Shown in pieces: positions 49,129 to 57,160 of a stretch of 64,000 nt of DNA; position 1 is the first letter of the stretch; every line of letters starts with the position of its first letter. The translations under genes were made by a program, and so were the position numbers. Below the pieces are notes generated by a model that did not search any database, had not been told where the DNA came from, and worked only from the letters and a program-made list of their open reading frames with translations. Origin of the DNA: Gluconobacter kondonii (GTDB taxonomy: Bacteria > Pseudomonadota > Alphaproteobacteria > Acetobacterales > Acetobacteraceae); the NCBI RefSeq assembly GCF_002723995.1, contig NZ_BEWP01000005.1:1-64000 (forward strand), in the 5' to 3' direction.

Positions 49129-50052
49129 TCAGCTGCCGGAAGCGAGTTCCGCTGCCTGACGGATGGCCTGGGCCTTGTCCAGATTGAAGCCTTCGGTCTG
49201 ACGCCTTAGCGTGTCCAGTTCAGAACACTGCCGCGCCGCCAGATCGGCCTTTGCAAGATCCCCATGTCGCGCTGCCGAGCGCGCACGGTCTGCCAGTCCT
49301 TCGCCTAGCAAATCGCAGAGCAATGCGAAACCTTCCGCTTCTTTTGCAATACGTTCGCTCAGGGCCATGGTTGCCGAAGCGCGCACCTGTCCGCCAAGGA
49401 TTTCCGCCACAAACGCTGCAATCGCCCCGTCCCGATCGTGCGAGAGAAAGAGTGCCCGGCCCGGCGATCCGTGGGCGCGCGCCAACACATCCACAGAAAT
49501 GGCGGGCAGTGCAGCGCGCATATCCGCGTCGGACAGCGCGGACAGGGTAAGCATCCGGCACCGGCTGCGGATCGTAGGCAGGAGCGCACCCGGAGCAGAC
49601 GTCGTCAGCAGCAGGACGCAGCGTGGGGGCGGCTCTTCAAGGATCTTGAGCAGGGCGTTGGCTGCGAACCGGTTCAGATATTCCGCCCCATCCACAATCA
49701 CCACGCGCCAGCCGCCTTCGGTCGCTGTGTGATGCAGGAAGGTCTGGACCGGACGGACATCGGCCGCCGTGATTTCGCCTCGCAGACGGCCTTTTTTCTC
49801 GTCTACGGCCCGCGAGATTTCCAGCAGGTCCCCGTGTGTGGACGCTGCGATGCGCCGCGCCGGTGCCGAGTCCGGATTTTCCGCATTCAACAGCAGCCGG
49901 GCCAGACGGAAGGCCAGCGTCGCCTTGCCAATCCCTGCCGGACCGCAGATCAACCAGGCATGATGCAGCTTGCCGGTGGCCAGAGCCTGCCGAAACGTCG
50001 TTTCGGCCTCAGAGTGACCGTACAGATCCAGAGTGTGACGCGGGTCGCTCAC
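49129..50052 (-). CDS. holB: DNA polymerase III delta' subunit
   Basis: This is a clamp-loader subunit that helps place the DnaN ring on DNA. The 307-residue protein has an AAA+ fold with a P-loop variant GPAGIGKATLAF near residue 40 and a sensor/SRC-like region LLLTTSAPGALLPTIRSRC. The zinc-finger cysteines usual in E. coli HolB are largely absent, as in many alphaproteobacteria. Its start overlaps the tmk stop (ATGA, 50049-50052). Confidence 0.93.
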   Translation of the reverse strand: MSDPRHTLDLYGHSEAETTFRQALATGKLHHAWLICGPAGIGKATLAFRLARLLLNAENPDSAPARRIAASTHGDLLEISRAVDEKKGRLRGEITAADVRPVQTFLHHTATEGGWRVVIVDGAEYLNRFAANALLKILEEPPPRCVLLLTTSAPGALLPTIRSRCRMLTLSALSDADMRAALPAISVDVLARAHGSPGRALFLSHDRDGAIAAFVAEILGGQVRASATMALSERIAKEAEGFALLCDLLGEGLADRARSAARHGDLAKADLAARQCSELDTLRRQTEGFNLDKAQAIRQAAELASGS

Positions 50053-50693
50053 ACGCCCTGAACCATCAGGCGGTTCTGCACCGCTTGTAGAAGAGCTGCA
50101 CTGACGGCTTCCGGCGTCTGTCCAGCATCCACACGTTTCACACGCAATGGGTCAGCTGAGGCAATCGCGTCAAATCCAGCCAGAACGCGTTCGTGAAACG
50201 CTTCTGCCTGACCTTCGTAACGATCCGTCTGGCCGCCGCGGGCATTCAGACGTTCAAGCGCCTGTGCCCGAGGCAGTTCCAGCATGAGCGTCAGATCCGG
50301 CTCGAAATTCACGAGTTTGCGCGCACCATTCAGAAACGCCAGAACCTCGGGTGAACCCTGCCCAACGCCATAGCCCTGATAGGCAAGCGTCGAGTCATGG
50401 AAGCGGTCACACACCACGATCTCACCGCGCTCCAGCGCCGGGAGAATGGCGTTATCGAGATGGTCCGAACGCGCCGCCATGTGCATCAGGATTTCCGCCC
50501 GCCAGGACAGATCAACTTTCCCAAACAGCAGCAAGTTGCGAATTTCTTCCGCGCCCGGCGTGCCACCGGGCTCCCGTGTCAGAAGGACGTTATGTCCCTC
50601 CACGCGCAGGGCTTCGGCCAAAAGGCGGGCCTGCGTGGATTTCCCCGCGCCCTCACCGCCTTCAAGCGTAATGAACAGTCCTGTTCCAGCCAT
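50049..50693 (-). CDS. tmk: thymidylate kinase
   Basis: Tmk phosphorylates dTMP to dTDP (214 residues). The P-loop is LEGGEGAGKSTQ near residue 10, the DR(F/Y)-type motif is CDRFHDSTLAYQG, and a LID-region Arg-rich helix (RAQALERLNARGGQTDRYE) follows. With dut in the same window it covers two steps of dTTP supply, although the genes are in different operons. It is four bases downstream of dacC and overlaps holB by four. Confidence 0.96.
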   Translation of the reverse strand: MAGTGLFITLEGGEGAGKSTQARLLAEALRVEGHNVLLTREPGGTPGAEEIRNLLLFGKVDLSWRAEILMHMAARSDHLDNAILPALERGEIVVCDRFHDSTLAYQGYGVGQGSPEVLAFLNGARKLVNFEPDLTLMLELPRAQALERLNARGGQTDRYEGQAEAFHERVLAGFDAIASADPLRVKRVDAGQTPEAVSAALLQAVQNRLMVQGV

Positions 50694-50697
50694 CCCC

Positions 50698-51972
50698 TTA
50701 CTGCGCGGGGCCGTGGCCCAGACGCGTCATGGCGCGGGCGACCAGTCCAAGTTTCGCTACCGATTCGCCAGCCTCAAGCGGGACGCGGATATCGGCCATG
50801 TTCGGGGCGGAAATCACGAGCGCGCCACAAACCTGCCCCTTCGTCACCGGGGCAATCACCGGCGAGGCATAGTCCACGGCAATATGCGAACGCTGCTGCC
50901 AGCCGACGGGCAGCGTCATGACGATATCCGCACCGGCAACCAGCGGAACCTGACGACGCTCGCCCATCCAGACGGGAGCGGAATCCACGACCTGCCCACG
51001 ACGGAACAGCGTGGCATTTTCGAAATTCGCAAACGCCCAGAACATCAGCCGCTCGCCCTCATGCGCGCGCTCGTTGCTCGACGACGTGCCGTTGATGACA
51101 ACAATCACGCGGTTGCCATTGCGCTTGGAACTGGCACAGAGGCCAAACCCGCCTGCATCGGTGTGACCGGTCTTCAGGCCGTCAGCGAGGCCCTTGTCGA
51201 CCAGCACGTTCCGGTTGCCCTGACGGATGTGGTTGTAGGTGAACTCAAGCTCGCCGAAATAATGGTAATATTGCGGGAAATCACGGATCAGATGCGAGGC
51301 CACCGTCGCTACATCGCGGGCCGTCATGTAGTGGCCGTCCGCCGGAAGGCCCGTTACGTTGAGGAAGTGCGAGTTCATCATGCCGAGCTTCGGCGCTTCC
51401 TCGTTCATCATCGCGACGAAGCGTTCTTCAGACCCGGCGATACCTTCTGCAAGCACGATACAGGCATCATTGCCGGACTGGATCAGCATACCCTGAATGA
51501 GGTCGGACACCAGAACGCTCTGGCCCAGCGGCACGAACATCTTGGAGCCCTGTGTGCGCCAGGCTTTCTCGCTGACCGGCAGGCTCTGTTCCAGACGGAG
51601 ACGCCCAGTAGCCAGCATGCCGAACACGATGTAGGCCGTCATCATCTTCGTCAGCGAAGACGGGGCCATACGCTCGTCAGATGCCTTGTCGAGCAGGACC
51701 GCGCCCGTGTCGTAATCCACGACATAGGCCCAGCGCGCCACGGTATCGAACGGGCCGATCGGCGTATTCGCGGGCGTTCCAGCCGGAGCCTCGGCCACAG
51801 GGGCCGCAGCAGCTTTCGCAGCGTGAGCCGCATGGTGGTGCGGGCGGGCAAACGCCTTCAGGGGTCCCGCAAAAGAAGCACAGGCCGCGATGCCTGCCAC
51901 CCCACCGAAAAGAGAGCGTCTAGTCCGCACGTTCGTCCCCAGTTCCACGGCCTTCAGACAACGGGCCGTCAT
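50698..51972 (-). CDS. dacC: D-alanyl-D-alanine carboxypeptidase (PBP5/6 family)
   Basis: This is a periplasmic low-molecular-weight penicillin-binding protein that trims the terminal D-Ala of peptidoglycan stem peptides. It is about 424 residues. An Ala/His-rich stretch (about 40-70) follows the signal region. The three active-site motifs are SSLTKMM (SxxK), SGND (SxN) and KTGHTDAG (KTG). The C-terminal PBP5-type domain is present. The ATG at 51972 overlaps the rlpA stop as ATGA, which decides the start; the open frame continues upstream to 52074. The symbol dacC is a family-level assignment. Confidence 0.9.
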   Translation of the reverse strand: MTARCLKAVELGTNVRTRRSLFGGVAGIAACASFAGPLKAFARPHHHAAHAAKAAAAPVAEAPAGTPANTPIGPFDTVARWAYVVDYDTGAVLLDKASDERMAPSSLTKMMTAYIVFGMLATGRLRLEQSLPVSEKAWRTQGSKMFVPLGQSVLVSDLIQGMLIQSGNDACIVLAEGIAGSEERFVAMMNEEAPKLGMMNSHFLNVTGLPADGHYMTARDVATVASHLIRDFPQYYHYFGELEFTYNHIRQGNRNVLVDKGLADGLKTGHTDAGGFGLCASSKRNGNRVIVVINGTSSSNERAHEGERLMFWAFANFENATLFRRGQVVDSAPVWMGERRQVPLVAGADIVMTLPVGWQQRSHIAVDYASPVIAPVTKGQVCGALVISAPNMADIRVPLEAGESVAKLGLVARAMTRLGHGPAQ

Positions 51973-52853
51973 TCCACAATGATCCGCGCGCCCTCTACCC
52001 CGCACAGGCGGGTGTGGTCCAGTGCCGCATCGGCCTGTGCGATGTCGGCATAGGGTCCACCAAGAACGCGCCACTCCAGTCCAGCACCTTCGGAGGCGTG
52101 CAGAACCGTACCGTTACAGCGCAGGGCGACACCTGCTGCTGCCGCATGGCCGGAAAATATTCCCATCAGGACATACAACCCCGACGGCCCCGGACTGCCC
52201 TGCATCCATGTCGCGGGCAGCGGCCCAACGGCCGCGGATGCCTTCGCCGAAGACGAGTCGTTGCCATAGACATGCGAAGACCCGTCACTGAGCGATGTTT
52301 CGCGCACTTCGCCTACCGGTGCGGCGGAAATGCTCTGCGCGGCGGGTCTTCCCCCCAGCCCTTCCGCCAGCGTGCGGCTGGCCGCCTCATCTTCAATCAC
52401 CTCAACGGGCGTGTCTGCGGTCATAACCAGCAGGTCAGCCGCTTTCGGAGAGAGTGCAATAATGCGCCCCTGCCCCTCTGGTCCACGATCTGTCAGGCGG
52501 ATGCGCACGATCCGCCCGTTCAGCAGATTGCGGACGCTGACGATCGCCGGGAGTTGGAGCGTCTGATGCGCGCCCGTCATGCTTTCTGCCGCCCAGATTT
52601 CCCCGTCAGCACTCAGGCCGGAAGCAGGCGCGTTCTGGCGCGTCGCCAGACCGGTCATGCGATAATCAAACTGCTCGCTTGGGTAGAACCATCCCTGTGC
52701 ACCATGCCACGCAGCACCCAGTTCGTAATGCGGATGCGCAACAGGCGCAGGTTCGTCGCGATGACACGCACCCAGAACCGGCAGAAGGGCCAGAACGGCC
52801 CCGCAATTACGCAGAAACAATGCCAGTCCCCAGAAGCCCGACGCCCAGCGCAT
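51969..52853 (-). CDS. rlpA: RlpA-like septal lipoprotein with C-terminal SPOR-like region
   Basis: RlpA proteins are outer-membrane lipoproteins of the division site that act on denuded glycan strands in some species. In this 294-residue protein the lipobox VLGAC near residue 30 gives a lipid-anchored Cys. The double-psi barrel region (about 70-150) has GEIWAAESMTGAHQTL and VRLTDRGP-type strands (RIRLTDRGPEGQGR). The C-terminal part (about 225-294) has the alternating pattern of a SPOR domain. The 3' end overlaps dacC and the 5' end overlaps mltB by 47 bases. Confidence 0.85.
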   Translation of the reverse strand: MRWASGFWGLALFLRNCGAVLALLPVLGACHRDEPAPVAHPHYELGAAWHGAQGWFYPSEQFDYRMTGLATRQNAPASGLSADGEIWAAESMTGAHQTLQLPAIVSVRNLLNGRIVRIRLTDRGPEGQGRIIALSPKAADLLVMTADTPVEVIEDEAASRTLAEGLGGRPAAQSISAAPVGEVRETSLSDGSSHVYGNDSSSAKASAAVGPLPATWMQGSPGPSGLYVLMGIFSGHAAAAGVALRCNGTVLHASEGAGLEWRVLGGPYADIAQADAALDHTRLCGVEGARIIVE

Positions 52854-53814
52854 AATAATCCGACGGGTTATACCGGCGGATCACGTTGAAGTTGTGATAG
52901 ACCATGAAAGCCTGCGTTCCCGGACCATCGGGCTGCACGACAGCGCCCTTCACGTCCCGGCGCGAGAATGCCGTCCCGTCTGCCCGGCGCACGCCCAGCG
53001 CCATCCATTCCCCCAGTGTCCGCTGGCGGGTCCGACCGGTTTCATTTTTGTCGAGCGCTTTGGTGAGGATGATTTCCTGACCCCATGGTTCATTGACCTG
53101 CCAGCCGGACTTTCCGAGATAATTGGCGATGGACGCGAACACGTCTGCTTCCGACGTCCAGATATTGCGCTTGCCGTCTCCGTCCCCGTCCGCCGCATAG
53201 CGCAGATAAGCACTGGGCATGAACTGCGCCTGCCCCATGGCCCCGGCATAGCTGCCGATCATGGCCGCAGGGGCAATATCGCCATCATTGAGGATCTGGA
53301 GCGCTTTCATGAGCTCGTTACGGAAAAATGCCGAGCGTCGTCCGTCATAGGCCAGCGTCGCGAGTGCATCGATGACGGAATATGTCCCGTCATGGGCACC
53401 AAAACCCGACTCGAGCCCCCAGATTCCCATAACGGCACGGTCGTCACATCCGAAACGTGCGCTTACAGGAGACATCACGGACTGCTGGGCGGCATAGACG
53501 CTCCGGCCCTTCGCAAAGCGCGACTCCGGCAGAACGCGATCGCGATACTGCGCCCAGGTCAGGGTGAACTCCGGCTGATGGCGGTCCAGCTTGAGGACGG
53601 AGGCATTGGGGATGCGGGTCAGGGTGAGAGCCTGTGAGACGATCGACGGCGCGATCCCCTGTGCCAGAGCCTGCGTCCGGACGCTGTCGAGAAAAGCGGC
53701 ATAACTCTGCGCTGGTGTCTGGGCGGCAGCCTGCGCTCTGGCAGAAGAAAGTCCCACTGCGGCCGAACCGGCAGCGGAGGTCAGGGTAGCAAGCAGATGA
53801 CGTCTTTGAAGCAC
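52807..53814 (-). CDS. mltB: MltB-type lytic murein transglycosylase
   Basis: This periplasmic enzyme cleaves peptidoglycan glycan strands with 1,6-anhydro product formation. The protein is about 335 residues from the GTG at 53814. The N-terminal QRRHLLATL and following Ala-rich core form a signal peptide with a twin-Arg look. The catalytic Glu is in GIWGLESGFGAHDG, the fold motif YAGAMGQAQFMPSAYL follows, and the YNPSDYYALGVGLL C terminus is typical of MltB. The frame stays open to 53967, but residues there do not look like a signal. It is the first gene of the operon. Confidence 0.87.
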   Translation of the reverse strand: MLQRRHLLATLTSAAGSAAVGLSSARAQAAAQTPAQSYAAFLDSVRTQALAQGIAPSIVSQALTLTRIPNASVLKLDRHQPEFTLTWAQYRDRVLPESRFAKGRSVYAAQQSVMSPVSARFGCDDRAVMGIWGLESGFGAHDGTYSVIDALATLAYDGRRSAFFRNELMKALQILNDGDIAPAAMIGSYAGAMGQAQFMPSAYLRYAADGDGDGKRNIWTSEADVFASIANYLGKSGWQVNEPWGQEIILTKALDKNETGRTRQRTLGEWMALGVRRADGTAFSRRDVKGAVVQPDGPGTQAFMVYHNFNVIRRYNPSDYYALGVGLLGTGIVSA

Positions 53815-54007
53815 GGTCAGGACCAGTCCCTTACAGGGAAAAATGATAGGACACACGCTAGCAATCCGCAGCCCGGACCGCCAGCCTCGCCAGAACTCTG
53901 TCAGCACTCTCGCAGAGCATTCGCGCCGAAATATGGCACGGCAAGATTGTGGTTGGCGCGCTGGCATGCGAAACCGGCGACTGAATGTTCATGGACTCCC
54001 CCCACTC

Positions 54008-54574
54008 ATGATCGCCATCGGCCCCGCCATGGCCTCGCAGCCAGCATGGCTGAAGGCGGCCACAATCATTGTGGGCACCTTCATCCTTGAAGACGTGGCC
54101 ACGGTGCTCTCCGCCATCGCGGCCCGCGCGGGCGAGGTCAGTGTTCCGCTGGCTCTGGGCGCGCTCTATTTCGGCGTGGCGGTCGGAGATCTTGGCCTGT
54201 ACGGCCTCGGGGCGGCAGGTGCGCGTTGGCCTTATCTCAGACGCTTTCTGACACTGCCGAAGCGCGAACGCACGCAGGACTGGTTCAGCACGAATGTCAT
54301 CCGCATCGTCGCCATCTCCCGTTTCGTGCCCGGCGCCAGGCTTCCGCTCTATACCGCCTGCGGTTTTTTCCACGCGCCGTTCCTGCGTTTTGCCCTGACC
54401 GCCGTTCTGGCTACGCTGGTATGGACGACGTGTCTTTTCCTGCTCGCCATGCGGGTCGGCGGCTGGCTTCTTGCCCATCAGGGCGGCTGGCGCTGGGCCG
54501 GACTGGCGGGGTTTGTCCTGTGTATCGTCGTCGTCGGGCATCTGATCGCCCGTCTCCAGACCGTGAGCAAATAA
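54008..54574 (+). CDS. DedA-family membrane protein
   Basis: This is a membrane protein of about 188 residues with the VTT/DedA fold. The first segment FILEDVATVLSAIAA carries the acidic residues conserved in DedA proteins, and the FVPGARLPLYTACG motif with its Arg is the reentrant-loop signature. Some DedA members (UptA) translocate undecaprenyl phosphate across the inner membrane; that role here is inferred. ATGs at 54008 and 54029 are both plausible. It lies five bases upstream of the ATP-grasp gene and is divergent from mltB. Confidence 0.82.
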   Translation: MIAIGPAMASQPAWLKAATIIVGTFILEDVATVLSAIAARAGEVSVPLALGALYFGVAVGDLGLYGLGAAGARWPYLRRFLTLPKRERTQDWFSTNVIRIVAISRFVPGARLPLYTACGFFHAPFLRFALTAVLATLVWTTCLFLLAMRVGGWLLAHQGGWRWAGLAGFVLCIVVVGHLIARLQTVSK

Positions 54575-54579
54575 CAGCA

Positions 54580-55644
54580 ATGTCCAAGTCAGAAGCCGAC
54601 CAGAACCCGCTTTCCCTTTTTGAATTCTGGCCCGGTTCCATCTTCTATACACCCATCGTCCTGTACTGGATCGTCATGGGGATCAAATACCGCGATCTCA
54701 GCATTTCCACGGCCGCCAACCCGCGCATCGAAACGGGCGGTCTGTGTGGTGAGAGCAAGTCGTCCATTCTCGACATGGGGGGCGCCACGGCGCAGTCCTT
54801 TATCGCGCCCTATGCTGTCTTCCGCAGCGGCAAAGGCGCAGACCATCGAGCTTTGGATGCCATGACGCGCAAGGGCCTGTCCTTTCCCGTCGTCATCAAG
54901 CCCGATATTGGCTGCAACGGCACGGGTGTGAAGCTCGTCCAGTCCCGCGAACAGCTTGAAACTGTTCTGCCGCAGTTTCCCGACGATGTGGACATGCTGG
55001 TTCAGGAACTCATCACCTATCCCGTCGAGGCCGGACTGTTCTACATCCGCCATCCCGACGAGCCGCGTGGCCGCATCACCTCTATCACTTACAAGGAAGC
55101 ACCGGTCCTGACGGGCGATGGCTTGTCGACGATTGAGGAACTGATCCTGAGCGACGCGCGCATGAGCCTCGTCCCGCAGATCTACCTGCCGCGCCTTGCA
55201 GGTCGGGAAAAGAACGTCCTTGCCAAAGGCGAGGAGATGTCACTGGTTTTTGCAGGCAATCACTGCAAGGGTTCCGTTTTCCGGGATGGGCGCGCCGATA
55301 CCACGGATGCGCTGACGGCCCGTCTGGATGCCATCATGCAGGACATACCGGATTTCCATTTCGGGCGTGTGGATGTGAAAGCCGCCTCCATCGAAGACCT
55401 GCGTCGTGGTGAGAATTTCCGGATTATCGAAATCAATGGTGTCGGCTCAGAAGCCACCCATATCTGGGACCGGCGGACGACGCTCTGGGAAGCCTATCGC
55501 GCCCAGTTCTCCCATTACCGCCAGACGTTCCTGATCGGTGCCGCCAACCGGGCGCGAGGCTGGAAAACGTCCGGCGCGTTCTCGATGCTGCATTCCTGGC
55601 GCAAACAGCGTCGCCTGCTGGCGTCCTATCCTCTGAACGACTGA
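54580..55644 (+). CDS. ATP-grasp protein with N-terminal membrane-like segment
   Basis: This 354-residue protein has an ATP-grasp ligase core: FPVVIKPDIGCNGTGV (near 105, the Lys/Gly-rich ATP loop), the MLVQELI hinge (near 145) and the metal-binding IIEINGVGSEATH with Glu/Asn (near 285). Residues about 15-35 are hydrophobic and may anchor it. ATP-grasp enzymes join a carboxylate to an amine or thiol. The product is unknown; it resembles D-Ala-D-Ala-ligase-like proteins but lacks that family's other motifs. The tight coupling to dedA suggests a joint membrane-linked role. Confidence 0.7.
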   Translation: MSKSEADQNPLSLFEFWPGSIFYTPIVLYWIVMGIKYRDLSISTAANPRIETGGLCGESKSSILDMGGATAQSFIAPYAVFRSGKGADHRALDAMTRKGLSFPVVIKPDIGCNGTGVKLVQSREQLETVLPQFPDDVDMLVQELITYPVEAGLFYIRHPDEPRGRITSITYKEAPVLTGDGLSTIEELILSDARMSLVPQIYLPRLAGREKNVLAKGEEMSLVFAGNHCKGSVFRDGRADTTDALTARLDAIMQDIPDFHFGRVDVKAASIEDLRRGENFRIIEINGVGSEATHIWDRRTTLWEAYRAQFSHYRQTFLIGAANRARGWKTSGAFSMLHSWRKQRRLLASYPLND

Positions 55645-55656
55645 CGAAAGCGGGCC

Positions 55657-56121
55657 TTACTGGCCCAGCTTGCCACCACCGAAAATATAATTGCTGACCT
55701 GCTGCTCCAGAGAGAGCTGATCCTGCGTATCGGTAATCTTGCCCTCGCTGGAGAGCGTCGTGCGGGAATGACCCGGCTGGATCTGCAGGGCGTTGTCCGC
55801 CGTCATGGTCGGGGCACCGATTCCCACAGCCGTATCCACCGGAAGATGCAGACGCTGGTCCACCGTAAAGGCAACATCCGCCATCTGCGTTCTGGGGTCG
55901 AGCTTAATGGACACGACGCGCCCCACCGGAACACCCGCGAGATCGACATTCGCGCCCGTATGAAGCCCGTTCGCGGAATTGAAGGCGGCGTGCAGGACCG
56001 AGCCCTGAAAATCCGGTCCCTTGCGCAGGGCGTTACCGTAAGCGAGGAATGTTCCGGCAATCGCCAGCACCAGACCACTGGCCAGGATGGCGCCCCCACG
56101 GCCGCTCAATGTTGACTGCAT
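55657..56121 (-). CDS. MlaD-like MCE domain protein
   Basis: This 154-residue protein has a single N-terminal membrane anchor (about 12-30, ILASGLVLAIAGTFLAYG) and one MCE domain (about 38-120, including VDLAGVPVGRVVSIKLD). MlaD hexamers form a lipid tunnel between inner-membrane MlaFE and periplasmic MlaC to keep phospholipids out of the outer leaflet (family knowledge). The C-terminal SLEQQVSNYIFGGGKL segment is the usual MlaD tail. No mlaE, mlaF or mlaC gene is nearby, so it is separated from its partners. Confidence 0.85.
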   Translation of the reverse strand: MQSTLSGRGGAILASGLVLAIAGTFLAYGNALRKGPDFQGSVLHAAFNSANGLHTGANVDLAGVPVGRVVSIKLDPRTQMADVAFTVDQRLHLPVDTAVGIGAPTMTADNALQIQPGHSRTTLSSEGKITDTQDQLSLEQQVSNYIFGGGKLGQ

Positions 56122-56279
56122 GCCAGCCTCGCCTTCCGGAAAATCTTGAACAGATCGGGAGTTAGTCCTCCCATGACCGACCGGTCAAGGCTACATCCGT
56201 GGTTGCGTCGATTGTAACCATCGGGCAAGTGATCTCTTTTCCGCCTTTGTAAACGAAGGCTTTCACCGAGACAGGCTCC

Positions 56280-57122
56280 ATGACGCTTCTCCAAGCCCTC
56301 ATTCTCGCCGTCGTCCAGGGAATTACCGAACCTTTTCCGGTAAGCAGCCTTGGTCATGCCGTTCTGCTTCCTGCGCTGCTGCACTGGGATCTGGATGAGC
56401 ACGCACCGACGTTCCTGCCGTTCCTGACCATGCTGCATGTCGGAACACTGGTCGCACTGGCAGGTGTGTTCTGGAAAGACTGGGTGGCTATTCTGACCGG
56501 AATGATGGGCCGTCATGGTCGCCACGCCCAGATGGATGCGATTCGGGTCTTCCTGCTCCTCGTCATCGCCACCATTCCCGCCGTACTGGTCGGCTGGCTT
56601 CTGGAACATCGTCTGCGGAATGTTTTCGGCTCCCCCATCGCTGTCGCAGGTTTCCTGATCCTCAATGGCTTCCTGCTGATGGCGACCGAGTGGCTCCGTC
56701 GCCAGAAAGGCCAGCGCGACCATCGCCCCATTTCGACCCTTGCCCCGAAAGATGCTGCCATCATCGGCGTCTGGCAGTGCCTTGCCCTTCTGCCCGGCCT
56801 GTCCCGCTCCGGTGCCACCATGAATGGCGGTCTTCTGCGGGGGCTGGACCACGAAACGGCTGCGCGCTTCTCCCTGCTGATGGCCCAGCCCATCGTGCTG
56901 GCTGCCACGGTCCGTGAAGCCTGGCAGATGCGCCACATGACGATCTCCCATGATGTCATGGTGCAGTGCGTCGCAGGTGCCATCGTCGCCGGAATCACTG
57001 CGCTGATCTGCTCGCTTCTGATGTTGCGCTTCTTCCGCAACCATGACGGCTGGGCGCTCACACCGTTCGGCGTCTACTGCATCGTGGCCGGGGCGTTTTC
57101 CGCTGCCGTCATCCTTCTCTAA
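56280..57122 (+). CDS. uppP: undecaprenyl-diphosphate phosphatase
   Basis: UppP (BacA) dephosphorylates undecaprenyl pyrophosphate, recycling the peptidoglycan lipid carrier, and can give bacitracin resistance. It is 280 residues with about eight membrane segments. Both catalytic motifs are visible: QGITEPFPVSSLGH near residue 14 (Glu and His) and PGLSRSGATM near 175. The first reads EPFPVSS rather than the commoner EFLPISS, but the functional residues are retained. The DedA gene is close by. Confidence 0.94.
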   Translation: MTLLQALILAVVQGITEPFPVSSLGHAVLLPALLHWDLDEHAPTFLPFLTMLHVGTLVALAGVFWKDWVAILTGMMGRHGRHAQMDAIRVFLLLVIATIPAVLVGWLLEHRLRNVFGSPIAVAGFLILNGFLLMATEWLRRQKGQRDHRPISTLAPKDAAIIGVWQCLALLPGLSRSGATMNGGLLRGLDHETAARFSLLMAQPIVLAATVREAWQMRHMTISHDVMVQCVAGAIVAGITALICSLLMLRFFRNHDGWALTPFGVYCIVAGAFSAAVILL

Positions 57123-57160
57123 ACTTCCCAGTCGCCGTTTTTCGCGGCACATTACGGATC

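Noticed and set aside
56106-57152. A 348-codon minus-strand frame opposite uppP
   Set aside because: It is a polar, His/Gln/Gly-rich shadow of a membrane protein; uppP carries both catalytic motifs.
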